Positions 23,114 to 30,684 of a stretch of DNA of 34,626 bases are shown here, piece by piece (position 1 is the stretch's first letter; every line of letters begins with the position of its first letter). The position numbers were made by a program, and so were the translations under genes. The notes below the pieces were generated by a model that searched no databases, was not told the DNA's origin, and was given only the letters and a program-made list of their open reading frames with translations. The DNA comes from Spirochaetaceae bacterium (GTDB lineage: Bacteria > Spirochaetota > Spirochaetia > SZUA-6 > Bin103): NCBI GenBank assembly GCA_028821475.1, contig JAPPGB010000151.1:1-34626 (forward strand). The letters run 5' to 3'.

Positions 23114-25024
23114 ATGTCGGGTACCCTTTCGCAGCGTTTGCAGCGGGTGTGCGAGGAGCACAGCGCCGGCACCGCGCTGCTGAGCAGGAACGGCGGCGGC
23201 GACTTTCAGCCCACCACCTTCGCTCAGCTCTGGTCCGAGGTCGCCAATGTCGCCGCCGGTCTGGCGGCCAACGGCGTCGGTCGCGGCGACCACGTCGGTT
23301 TGATCTGCGATACCCGCAAGGAGTGGTTGCTGATCGACCTCGCGACACTTGCGCTCGGCGCGGTGGACGTGCCGCGCGGCAGCGACTCGACGGCGGACGA
23401 GATCGCCTACATTCTGGCGCACGCCGACTGCGCCGTGGCGGCGGTCGAGAACGCCGCACAGTTGGCCAAGGTGGGCGGCATCAAAGAGCGGCTGCCGAAG
23501 CTGGCACGCGCCATCGTGCTCGACAGCGCCGACCTCGACAGCGCGGCGCTGGCCAAGGCCCGAAACCACGGCCTTGCGGTGATCACCCTGGAAGAGCTGG
23601 TGCGCGCCGGCGCCGCGCACGGGCAGGCGGAGGCGCTGCTGCGCGCGGAGCTGGCCAAGGGCAAGCCCGAGGATCTCGCCACCATCATCTACACCTCCGG
23701 CACCACCGGCGAACCGAAGGGCGTGATGCTCACGCACGCCAATTTCGTGTACCAGATCGACGTGATCCCGGACGCGGTGCCGCTCGGTCCCGGCGACATG
23801 CTGCTGTCGGTACTGCCGGTGTGGCACTCCTACGAGCGCGTGTGCGAGTACGCGGCGCTGTTCGCCGGCGCCGGTATCGCGTTCTCCAAGCCGATCCGCG
23901 AGGTGATGCTGGCGGACCTGATCGCCGCCAATCCGACCTACTTCCCGAGCGTGCCGCGCGTCTGGGAGGGAGTTCGCGCCGGCGTCTACCGAACCGTGGA
24001 GGCGGAGGGCGGAGTCAAGGCGGCGCTGTTCAAGTTCTTCGTCGCGGTCGGCGCCGCGCACAGCGCCATGTCGCGGCTGCTGCTCGGCCGGGTGCCGCGC
24101 TACCAGGTCAAGCCACGCATGCTGGACGTGCTGGCCGCGGCGCTGCCGCTGGCCCTGCTCACACCGCTGGCGCTGCTGGGCAAGGTGCTGGTGTTCAAGA
24201 AGATCACTGCACGCCTCGGTACCCGCTTCAAGGCCGGCATCTCCGGCGCCGGAGCGCTGCCGGGATACGTTGACGACTTCTTCGCCGCCGCCGGAATCGT
24301 GGTGCTGGAGGGCTATGGGCTCACCGAGGCGGCGCCGCTGGTATCGGTACGCCCCTTCCATCACCCGGTGAGCGGCACCGTCGGTCCGCCAATCCGCGGC
24401 ACCGAGGTGAGGATCATCAAGGAGGATGGCGGCGCGGCCCTCCCCGGAGAGCAGGGCGTGATCCACGTACGCGGTCCGCAGATCATGAAGGGCTACTACA
24501 AGCGCGTCGGCGACACCGCCGCGGTGCTGTCGGGCGACGGCTGGCTGAACACCGGCGATCTCGGTACCCAGACCGTGAACGGTGAGATAAGCATCACCGG
24601 CAGGGCCAAGGACACCATCGTGCTGCTCGGCGGCGAGAACATCGAGCCGGAGCCGATAGAGGACCTCGTGCGCCAGTCGGAGTACGTCGAACACATCATG
24701 GTAGTCGGCCAGGACCAGCGCCTGCTCGGTGCGCTCGTGGTTCCCGATCTGGCGGCGGTGAAGACGTACGCCGCCGCCCACGGCGTGGCGGGCGACGACC
24801 TGGCAACGCTGGTCACCGCTGAGCAGATCGAGCGGCTGATCCGGGGCGAGGTGCAGAGCCGCATAAGCGCCAGGAACGGCTTCAAGAGCTTCGAAAGAAT
24901 CGCCCGCATCGCGTTGATCGACCGCCCGTTCGAGGTGGGCGACGAGCTTACCCATACCCAGAAGATGCGCCGCCACGTGATTGCCGAGCGCTACGCCGCG
25001 CGCCTAGCCCGCCTGTTCGAGTGA
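23114..25024 (+). CDS. AMP-forming long-chain fatty acyl-CoA (or acyl-ACP) synthetase
   Basis: This enzyme adenylates a fatty acid with ATP and transfers it to CoA or ACP. From the ATG at 23114, preceded by GAGGAG at 7 bases, the product is 636 residues. The ATP-binding signature YTSGTTGEPKG is at 193-203; LEGYGLTEAAPLVSV, LNTGDLG and GRAKDTIVLLGGENIEPEPIE follow in order. The conserved C-terminal lysine region GDELTHTQKMRR is near the end. A hydrophobic segment (about 335-355, PLALLTPLALLGKVLVF) is typical of membrane-associated long-chain members. Coming after the SPT-like and FabZ-like genes, it probably supplies the activated acyl chain to the alpha-oxoamine synthase. The same pairing of SPT and an acyl-ACP synthetase is known for Caulobacter ceramide synthesis. 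Confidence 0.93.
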   Translation: MSGTLSQRLQRVCEEHSAGTALLSRNGGGDFQPTTFAQLWSEVANVAAGLAANGVGRGDHVGLICDTRKEWLLIDLATLALGAVDVPRGSDSTADEIAYILAHADCAVAAVENAAQLAKVGGIKERLPKLARAIVLDSADLDSAALAKARNHGLAVITLEELVRAGAAHGQAEALLRAELAKGKPEDLATIIYTSGTTGEPKGVMLTHANFVYQIDVIPDAVPLGPGDMLLSVLPVWHSYERVCEYAALFAGAGIAFSKPIREVMLADLIAANPTYFPSVPRVWEGVRAGVYRTVEAEGGVKAALFKFFVAVGAAHSAMSRLLLGRVPRYQVKPRMLDVLAAALPLALLTPLALLGKVLVFKKITARLGTRFKAGISGAGALPGYVDDFFAAAGIVVLEGYGLTEAAPLVSVRPFHHPVSGTVGPPIRGTEVRIIKEDGGAALPGEQGVIHVRGPQIMKGYYKRVGDTAAVLSGDGWLNTGDLGTQTVNGEISITGRAKDTIVLLGGENIEPEPIEDLVRQSEYVEHIMVVGQDQRLLGALVVPDLAAVKTYAAAHGVAGDDLATLVTAEQIERLIRGEVQSRISARNGFKSFERIARIALIDRPFEVGDELTHTQKMRRHVIAERYAARLARLFE

Positions 25025-26238
25025 CCGGCAGCGCCGGCAACGGGAACCATGACCGCGGCCGGCACCGGCCCGTGGTGGTGTACCTCGCCGGCTTTCGCCA
25101 GCACGCCGGCAAGACGGTTACCAGTCTCGGCATCATCTCCCAGCTCAGAAAGCACCTCGACGCGCGCCAGATCGGCTACCTGAAACCGGTCGGCCAGCAA
25201 CTCGTGCGAGCGGCCGGCGGGGTTACGGTCGACAAGGACGTGGAGCTGATCGGCGAATTCGCCGGCCTCGCCGACCTGCCGCTCGACAAGCTCTCGCCGG
25301 TACGGTTCTCCACCAATTTCACCCGCTCCTACCTCGATTCGAAGTACCGCACGCGGCTGACCCGCGCGCTGTCGTTGGAGATCAAGCGCTCGGTGGATCA
25401 GCTCGCGGACCGGCGCATCATCATCGCCGAAGGGTCCGGGCACCCGGGAGTCGGCAGCGTGGTGGGACTGTCCAACGCCGCGGTCGGCAAGCTGCTCGGC
25501 GCGCAGACGATCTTCGTCTCCGGCGCGGGCATCGGGCGTGCGCTCGACACCATCGACGTCGATCTGACCTATTTTCTGTATCACGGGTGCCGGGTCAGCG
25601 GTCTGATCGTCAACAAGGTGATCCCGGAGAAGGCCGCACAGGTAAAGCGTTACATCACCGAGGACCTGATCAACCAGCGCTACGCAGCCGCCAACGGCGC
25701 ACCGATGCACGTGTTCGGCTACATGCCGACGATACCCGACCTGCCGCATCCGTCGATGCGGGTGATTCTCGGCGCCCTCCCGCACGTGCAGCCGTTGGGC
25801 GACCCCGATACGATTGCCTGGCGGCGGCCCTGTGCGGCCATCAAGCTGGTGTCGCTGCCGGCGCAGCACCTGCAGTCGCAGCTTCGCCATTACGTGGGGC
25901 CGGGCGACGTGCTGATCATCGGCGCCAGCTCAACGCCGCGCATCAGGCAGATCATCGAGTTTCACGAGGACGTTCTGCATCGCGGCGGCGTCGGCGGCCT
26001 GATTCTGACCTGCGGCGAAACCGAGAAGATCGAGCCGCCGGTGCGCGAAGAGTTGATTCGCGCGAACCTCCCGGCACTGTTCGTCAGCGAGGACTCGGCG
26101 GCCACCGAAGAACGCTTGTTCCGTCTCTACCAGAACACCAAGCTGCAGGTGTTCGACACCGGCAAGATCGCCGAAATCGAACGCCTGTTCGAGGAGCATT
26201 TCGAAACCGAGCGGTTCCTCGACGTGTTCCTCTCCTGA
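25021..26238 (+). CDS. P-loop protein with BioD/Pta-N-terminal-like domain plus a DRTGG-like domain
   Basis: The GTG start overlaps the ligase stop (GTGA), so translation is coupled. The 405-residue product begins with a dethiobiotin-synthetase-type ATP-binding domain: GFRQHAGKT at 24-32 has the five-residue gap of BioD rather than the usual four, followed by YLKPVGQQ and IIIAEGSGHPGVGSVVGLSN near 139-158. The C-terminal third (about 290-400, GDVLIIGASSTPRIRQII) resembles the DRTGG domain found after this domain in long phosphate acetyltransferases, but no phosphotransacetylase domain is attached. Such stand-alone proteins are usually of unknown, probably sensory, function. Its place in a lipid operon is unexplained; a carboxylate-activating or regulatory role is possible. 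Confidence 0.75.
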   Translation: MTGSAGNGNHDRGRHRPVVVYLAGFRQHAGKTVTSLGIISQLRKHLDARQIGYLKPVGQQLVRAAGGVTVDKDVELIGEFAGLADLPLDKLSPVRFSTNFTRSYLDSKYRTRLTRALSLEIKRSVDQLADRRIIIAEGSGHPGVGSVVGLSNAAVGKLLGAQTIFVSGAGIGRALDTIDVDLTYFLYHGCRVSGLIVNKVIPEKAAQVKRYITEDLINQRYAAANGAPMHVFGYMPTIPDLPHPSMRVILGALPHVQPLGDPDTIAWRRPCAAIKLVSLPAQHLQSQLRHYVGPGDVLIIGASSTPRIRQIIEFHEDVLHRGGVGGLILTCGETEKIEPPVREELIRANLPALFVSEDSAATEERLFRLYQNTKLQVFDTGKIAEIERLFEEHFETERFLDVFLS

Positions 26239-26257
26239 GGTGCGGCGGCGGTCCCGA

Positions 26258-26722
26258 TCACGATCCGAATTCGGCCAGCGCCGCCAGCGCGTCGTGCGCA
26301 TCGGCGGCGGCGCGCAACCCGTTCAGCGGCACCGGATCGCGCACCAGCGAGGCAATCGACGATACCAGCTCCAGGTGCGGCTCCGGCGGCGAAAGGGGCG
26401 ACAGCACGAGGAAGATCACGTCCACGACGAACTGCAGGCCGGTGCCGAGGTGCAACGACTCTCCCGGCGCAAGGATGCCAAGCGCCGCCACCGGCGTATC
26501 GAGCGCCTCCAGCCGGGTGTGTACGATGGCGGCGCCGTGGCCGACCAGGGTAGCCCTGAGCGCCGCCTCCTCGGTGAGATGTTGCATGATGCGGTCCGGG
26601 TCGCCGAGGCCGGTGGCGACGACCAGCCGCTCGACCAGTTGGCGCAGCGCGTCGTCGTCGTCGCGGGCGCGCAACGGTACCAGAATCGCCGCCGGAGAGA
26701 ACGCTCGTGCGAGATTCATCAT
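26258..26722 (-). CDS. PTS EIIA type-2 (fructose/PtsN-like) domain protein
   Basis: EIIA type-2 domains accept a phosphate on histidine from HPr, and PtsN-like ones act as regulators. The 154-residue product keeps the phosphorylation motif as GHGAAIVHTRLE with H68, where the usual IAIPH is IVH, and the following PVAALGI strand. The C-terminal half has FLVLSPLSPPEPHLELVSSIA, the normal family pattern. The ATG at 26722 (or 26719) is chosen because GAGG lies 6 bases upstream. No EIIB or EIIC gene is nearby, so a regulatory role is more likely than sugar transport. It converges with the P-loop gene across a 19-base gap. Confidence 0.85.
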   Translation of the reverse strand: MMNLARAFSPAAILVPLRARDDDDALRQLVERLVVATGLGDPDRIMQHLTEEAALRATLVGHGAAIVHTRLEALDTPVAALGILAPGESLHLGTGLQFVVDVIFLVLSPLSPPEPHLELVSSIASLVRDPVPLNGLRAAADAHDALAALAEFGS

Positions 26723-26800
26723 GCGATTCCTCGGGCTCAATCAGTCGGGGGGATTCATGACGTGTGTAGACGGCGTCCCGGTGATCGAGACGCGCGCGGA

Positions 26801-26872
26801 TAGCCCCTAGGGGAATCGAACCCCTCTTTTGAGAATGAGAGTCTCATGTCCTAGCCGATAGACGAAGGGGCC
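26801..26872 (-). tRNA. tRNA-Glu (anticodon CUC)
   Basis: A 72-nt cloverleaf is complete. The acceptor is GGCCCCT/AGGGGCT with a G1-U72 wobble and discriminator A. The D-arm is GTCT-ATCGGCTA-GGAC. The anticodon stem is TGAGA/TCTCA with loop CTCTCAT, giving anticodon CTC. The variable loop is AAAG and the T-arm is AGGGG-TTCGATT-CCCCT. CCA is not encoded. The GTCTATCGGCTAGGAC D-arm form is typical of bacterial tRNA-Glu. Confidence 0.96.
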
Positions 26873-26884
26873 ACGAGCATTGAT

Positions 26885-26914
26885 AACCTATGGCGCACAG
26901 CCGCGATCTGTCAA
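26885..26914 (-). promoter_or_regulatory. Promoter of tRNA-Glu
   Basis: On the minus strand a perfect TTGACA (26914-26909) is followed after 18 bases by TAGGTT (26890-26885), which ends 12 bases before the mature tRNA. The geometry is the same as upstream of tRNA-Lys. Confidence 0.5.
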
Positions 26915-26941
26915 CCCCGCCGGCCATGCCGGTGACCGCGG

Positions 26942-27349
26942 TCAGCCGCCGGTGCCTGTCGCCGGTGCTGTTCGCCCCTCCCAGAGATCGCGAATCATGC
27001 GCCGCGCATCCTCACCGTGAACCTGTCCGACGGAGCAGTTTCCGTCCAGCATCGCGCCGTCCTGGAGTACCAGCTCGGGCGTCCGCAAGTCGCCCAACAC
27101 GCGCGCCGAGGGGAGCAGCAACACGCGTCTGGCGGCGCTGATGTTGCCGAGCACGACCCCCTCGACGACCACGACGTTGGCCACGACGTCGGTCTTGACT
27201 CGACCGGACACGCCCACGTAGAGTTGATCGACCTGCAACGCCGGGCCCACGAAACGACCGTCGACACGCAGGTTGCCGTGTACCGCGCACCGCCCCTCGA
27301 AACGGGAGCCCTCGCCGATTGTGGTGTCGGCCTTGAAACTCATGCGCAT
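26942..27349 (-). CDS. Bactofilin family cytoskeletal protein
   Basis: Bactofilins polymerise without nucleotides into membrane-associated filaments that guide cell shape and wall synthesis. The 135-residue product begins MRMSFKADTTIGEGSRFEG and has the right-handed beta-helix repeats of the DUF583 domain: GNLRVDGRFVG, GRVKTDVVANVVVVEGVVLGN, ARVLGDLRTPELVLQDGAMLDGN, each run shorter than one full domain. A short flexible C-terminus follows. The ATG at 27349 or 27343 is the likely start. Longer in-frame extension to 27445 runs through an inverted repeat and is unlikely. A TATTAG box lies just upstream (27366-27361), so the message may have almost no leader. The stop codon lies within the palindrome tgaccgcggtca (26933-26944). 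Confidence 0.88.
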   Translation of the reverse strand: MRMSFKADTTIGEGSRFEGRCAVHGNLRVDGRFVGPALQVDQLYVGVSGRVKTDVVANVVVVEGVVLGNISAARRVLLLPSARVLGDLRTPELVLQDGAMLDGNCSVGQVHGEDARRMIRDLWEGRTAPATGTGG

Positions 27350-27417
27350 CAGGCCAAAGGCTAATACGAATGACGTTCGGTTGGCGACATCGTGTCCGGG
27401 AACGGTGCGTACCGCGT

Positions 27418-27453
27418 CGCCCAGTATGCCTGAGGCGTCCGGCATACTGGGCG
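27418..27453. terminator. Inverted repeat between the BMP-like lipoprotein and bactofilin genes
   Basis: A perfect 13-bp stem (cgcccagtatgcc at 27418-27430 with ggcatactgggcg at 27441-27453) encloses a 10-base loop. It lies 26 bases beyond the lipoprotein stop on the minus strand. There is no T-run on either side, so it may be an RNA processing or Rho-associated structure rather than a classical terminator. Confidence 0.45.
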
Positions 27454-27478
27454 GGGCCCATACAACCAGCCACGGGTG

Positions 27479-28423
27479 TCACGGAGCGGTGCTTACCGCG
27501 TCGACAAGGCCGTTCGAGCCGTCAGGGAGGGGCGCGCCGGGGCCCCAGACCACCTCGGACGCCACCTCTACCGTGCTGCCCGGGGCAGCGGCTATACCGG
27601 CGCGCAAGGCCGCCAGCGGAGGATCGTTCACCGACACCAGCACCGTCTCTTCGAAGCCGGCGCGATAGCCCCAGTTTCTGACCATCGCAAAGGTCCCGTC
27701 ACGCGCCAGGGCCTCCAGGGCCGCCCCCGTCAGCGGCCCCACCTCCAGGAACACCACGCGCACGTCCGACCGCTGCAGAGCATCGAGCGACCGTTTCAGC
27801 GACCCGCTGTCGGCCGATCGGTCGATCCGGCGCTCGGTCAGCCGGGCGGCGGCGCCGGCGCTCGTCACGCCGCGGCGGAAGGCGGCCACGTGGGCACCTT
27901 CCACGCGCCCGCCGGTGGCAAGGATGCCGACTCTGCCCTCCGGCTGTCCGGCAATGTAGGCGGCCAGCAACGCTCCGGCCCTGGTCAGCGCATCGCTGCG
28001 CGAGAACCACACCGACGTCACGTTCGGTCCGCCGGCCGGCGCCGTGGAGCCGGCTGCGGCCGCGCCGCTCCAGGTCAGCACGACGATGGGCAGGCCGGGG
28101 TGCGCGGCGGCCACCTCGTCGGCCTGCAGAGACAGCAGCGGCGTCAGCACCACCCCGGCGGGGCGGGCGCGCGCGAGCCATGCGTGCAACGCATCGAGCG
28201 GCTGCTCCGAATCGATGTGGGCAATGTTGAGCCGCCGCCCGTCCGCGAAGACCAACGCGCTCATGTCGGATTCCAGGTCCGGATAGGCCTCGCTCACCGC
28301 TCGCCAGAAGGGCGCCTCCAGCGCCACCAGGTAGGTGTCGTTGGTGCGCGCGCGGGCGCAGCCGCCCATGGCAGCGAGGACGAGCAGGGTGCAGGCAACC
28401 GCCCGCACCACACGACGCCGCAC
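27479..28423 (-). CDS. Lipoprotein with BMP/periplasmic-binding-protein type 1-like fold
   Basis: This is an exported ligand-binding lipoprotein related to the BMP family, in which spirochaetal members bind nucleosides. From the GTG at 28423 the product is 314 residues: basic start MRRRVV, hydrophobic segment ending LAAMGGC with the acylated cysteine at C22, then a two-lobe binding domain. Visible strands include DTYLVALEAPFWRAVSE after the signal, IAHIDSEQPLDALHAWLA, GVVLTPLLSLQADEVA, PIVVLTW, GRVGILATGGRVEGAHVAA and VRVVFLEVGPL. No permease or ATPase is adjacent, so whether it serves a transporter or a sensor is open. Several GTGs (28411, 28408) could also start it. It follows a membrane protein gene by 20 bases. 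Confidence 0.75.
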   Translation of the reverse strand: MRRRVVRAVACTLLVLAAMGGCARARTNDTYLVALEAPFWRAVSEAYPDLESDMSALVFADGRRLNIAHIDSEQPLDALHAWLARARPAGVVLTPLLSLQADEVAAAHPGLPIVVLTWSGAAAAGSTAPAGGPNVTSVWFSRSDALTRAGALLAAYIAGQPEGRVGILATGGRVEGAHVAAFRRGVTSAGAAARLTERRIDRSADSGSLKRSLDALQRSDVRVVFLEVGPLTGAALEALARDGTFAMVRNWGYRAGFEETVLVSVNDPPLAALRAGIAAAPGSTVEVASEVVWGPGAPLPDGSNGLVDAVSTAP

Positions 28424-28442
28424 GCGACGCGCCGATCGACGA

Positions 28443-29096
28443 CTACGGAGACGACTCGTCGGGGGCCTCCGAAACCGAGTTCGCGAACACCAGCGGTATA
28501 CACGCCGCCAGCAACGCCGCGCCGCCAACCGCCGCGAGATCCGGCTGTTGCAAGGTGCCGGCGTACGCGATGCCCGCGGTCCCGCACGGGATGGCCGGCA
28601 TGGCGGCTGCCCACCACCACGCACCGCGCGCCGCGCGCGTCAGCAGATACGCCGTGGCGGCAACCGCCGCCAGCCGCAGCATCGGCAGCAGCACCAGCCG
28701 ATACGTGCTTGGGTCGGCATGATTGGCGAACTGGTCGAGAACGGCGTACACGCTGAAGAACCCTCCCATGCCGGCCAGCAGCGTGATCGCGTCCGGCGCG
28801 CCGGCCTCATGCCTGCGGCACCGATACCAGTGTATGCCGAGGGTCGCCGCCGCTGCCGCGATCAGCGGCAGGCCGTGGTCGACCGCCAGCAGGCGCGCAT
28901 ATTGCAACCGCGGCTGCACCAGAGGGGGGAAGGTGGCCGCCAGCATCTCGAACAGCGGATACAGCGGAATGGCCAGCAGTCCGGCGGTGGTGTACGCATA
29001 CAGCAGAGCCCAGCCGTCGCTCTGGCCGCGGGCCAGCGCATGGCCGGCGACCGCGAGCACGAACAAAGGCGTGGCAAGGTAGGCAAACAACGTCAT
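28443..29096 (-). CDS. Small integral membrane protein, unknown function
   Basis: The 217-residue product is almost entirely hydrophobic, with about six or seven predicted membrane segments (about 3-20, 28-50, 75-88, 105-122, 135-158, 163-182, 188-206). It has a short acidic C-terminal tail (SEAPDESSP). No family motif is recognised. It starts 13 bases after the guaA stop and is followed by the BMP-like lipoprotein gene after 20 bases, so it probably shares a transcript with both. A partnership with the lipoprotein is suggested by position only. Its composition and codon use match the surrounding genes. Confidence 0.7.
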   Translation of the reverse strand: MTLFAYLATPLFVLAVAGHALARGQSDGWALLYAYTTAGLLAIPLYPLFEMLAATFPPLVQPRLQYARLLAVDHGLPLIAAAAATLGIHWYRCRRHEAGAPDAITLLAGMGGFFSVYAVLDQFANHADPSTYRLVLLPMLRLAAVAATAYLLTRAARGAWWWAAAMPAIPCGTAGIAYAGTLQQPDLAAVGGAALLAACIPLVFANSVSEAPDESSP

Positions 29097-29109
29097 CGGC
29101 GCAGGACGG

Positions 29110-30684
29110 CTACTCCCACTCCACCGTGGCGGGCGGCTTGCTCGACACGTCGTATACCACGCGGCCCACGGCCGGAACCTCGTTGGTGATCCGCGCCGAG
29201 ATGTCGAGCAGGTCGGCCATCTCGAACGGGAACACTCCCGCGGTCATGAAGTCGTCGCTCACTACCGCGCGCAATGCGATCACCTCTCCGTAGCGGCGGC
29301 TGTCGCCGGTCACGCCGACCGAGCGCACCGGCAGCAGGACCGCGAATGCCTGCGTGACGCTGTCGTACAGGCCGCGGCTGCGCAGCTCCTGGAGAAAGAT
29401 CGCGTCCGCGGCGCGCAGCAGGTCGCACCGTTCGCGGGTTACCTCGCCGAGTATGCGCACGGCCAGACCGGGGCCGGGAAACGGATGGCGCGCGATCACC
29501 TGCGCGGGCACTCCCAGCGCCTCCCCCAGGCGCCGCACTTCGTCCTTGTAGAGGGATGCCAGCGGCTCCAGCAGCCGGCCCGCCGCACGCCGCTCGGCGA
29601 CCAGCGGCGCGGCGACGTTGTGGTGCGACTTGATGACGTGCGCCTTGCTGCCCACGCCCTTGCCCGACTCGATCAAGTCAGTGTACAGCGTGCCCTGTGC
29701 CAGGAAGCCGGCGCCGCACTCCTGCTCCACCGCGTCCCGCTGCACCTCGATGAACAGGTCGCCGATGATGCGCCGCTTGGCCTCCGGTTCGGTGGTGCCG
29801 GCGAGCGCGGTGTAGAACCGGTCCGATGCGTCGACCACCTGCACGTTGGCGGCGCCGAGCCCCAGCAGGGTGGCTCGTACTTCCGCCGTCTCGTGCAGCC
29901 GCATCAGCCCGGTGTCGACATACAGGAGGTGCACCTGGTCGGCCGGCAGTGCCTTGAGAAGCAATGCCGCCACCACCGTGGAGTCGACCCCGCCGGAAAT
30001 CAGCAGCACCACCGGGCTGTCGCCCACGGTGGCGCGCAACTCGGCCATCGCGCGGTGTTCGAAAGAGCTCATGTTCCACTGCCGCCGGGCGCCGCAGATG
30101 GCGGTGGCGAAGTTGCCGAGCAGGCGGGTGCCGTACTCGGTGTGCGATACCTCGGGATGAAACTGGATGCCGAACGTCGGCGGCGCCGATGCATCCACCG
30201 ACTCGACCGCGGCAATGCCGCCGTACTCGGAACCCGCAACCCGCCGATATCCGTCCGCGATTCGCTCCACCGCGTCGCCGTGGCTCATCCAGGAGTGAAA
30301 CGTGGCCGGGATGCCGGCGAACAGCGGCGACTCGCCTACCCGCTCGACGCGCGCCCGGCCATACTCGCTGACGTGCGTCGCCGACACCACGCCGCCCCCC
30401 CGGTGCATGAGGTGCTGCATGCCGTAGCAGATGCCCAACACCGGCACGCCGCAATGCAGCAGACCGCGGTCGGGAGTCGGAGCATTGCGGTCGTGCACCG
30501 ATGCCGGGGAGCCGGACAGTACGATGCCGCGTACACGCTCCATTGCATCGACCGCCGGCAACCGGATGTCACCCGGCAGCACGCGGCTGTAGACGCCGCT
30601 CTCCCTGATGCGGCGAGCGATGAGCTGACAGGTCTGGCCGCCGAAATCGAGTACCAGGATGGTATCGACCGCCGGTTCAGACAT
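29110..30684 (-). CDS. guaA: GMP synthase (glutamine-hydrolysing)
   Basis: GuaA aminates XMP to GMP using ATP and ammonia from glutamine. From ATG 30684 the product is 524 residues, normal length. The glutaminase domain has the nucleophile C86 in GICYGMQ, with H176 and E178 in FHPEVSHTEYG. The ATP pyrophosphatase loop SGGVDS is at 230-235. The dimerisation domain ends in SSKPPATVEWE, the standard GuaA C-terminus. The ATG overlaps the purB stop by eight bases (ATGTCTGA), so the two purine genes are translationally coupled. An in-frame start 10 codons earlier is possible but would lengthen the overlap. Confidence 0.96.
   Translation of the reverse strand: MSEPAVDTILVLDFGGQTCQLIARRIRESGVYSRVLPGDIRLPAVDAMERVRGIVLSGSPASVHDRNAPTPDRGLLHCGVPVLGICYGMQHLMHRGGGVVSATHVSEYGRARVERVGESPLFAGIPATFHSWMSHGDAVERIADGYRRVAGSEYGGIAAVESVDASAPPTFGIQFHPEVSHTEYGTRLLGNFATAICGARRQWNMSSFEHRAMAELRATVGDSPVVLLISGGVDSTVVAALLLKALPADQVHLLYVDTGLMRLHETAEVRATLLGLGAANVQVVDASDRFYTALAGTTEPEAKRRIIGDLFIEVQRDAVEQECGAGFLAQGTLYTDLIESGKGVGSKAHVIKSHHNVAAPLVAERRAAGRLLEPLASLYKDEVRRLGEALGVPAQVIARHPFPGPGLAVRILGEVTRERCDLLRAADAIFLQELRSRGLYDSVTQAFAVLLPVRSVGVTGDSRRYGEVIALRAVVSDDFMTAGVFPFEMADLLDISARITNEVPAVGRVVYDVSSKPPATVEWE

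Noticed and set aside
21441..26238. Reading the operon as biotin synthesis (BioF plus BioD)
   Set aside because: The synthase segments fit SPT better, BioA and BioB are absent, and the acyl ligase is of long-chain type rather than BioW.
26929..26944. Palindrome tgaccgcggtca at the bactofilin stop as an intrinsic terminator
   Set aside because: There is no T-run on the minus strand and the tRNA-Glu -35 box starts just downstream; it may be chance in GC-rich DNA.
27350..27445. N-terminal extension of bactofilin to 27445
   Set aside because: It would run into an inverted repeat, adds 32 residues not typical of the family, and MRMSFKADTTIGEG is the usual start.
28424..28624. Longer arginine-rich start for the BMP-like lipoprotein
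   Set aside because: The extra residues are the shadow of the upstream membrane-protein gene; a lipoprotein signal begins at 28423.
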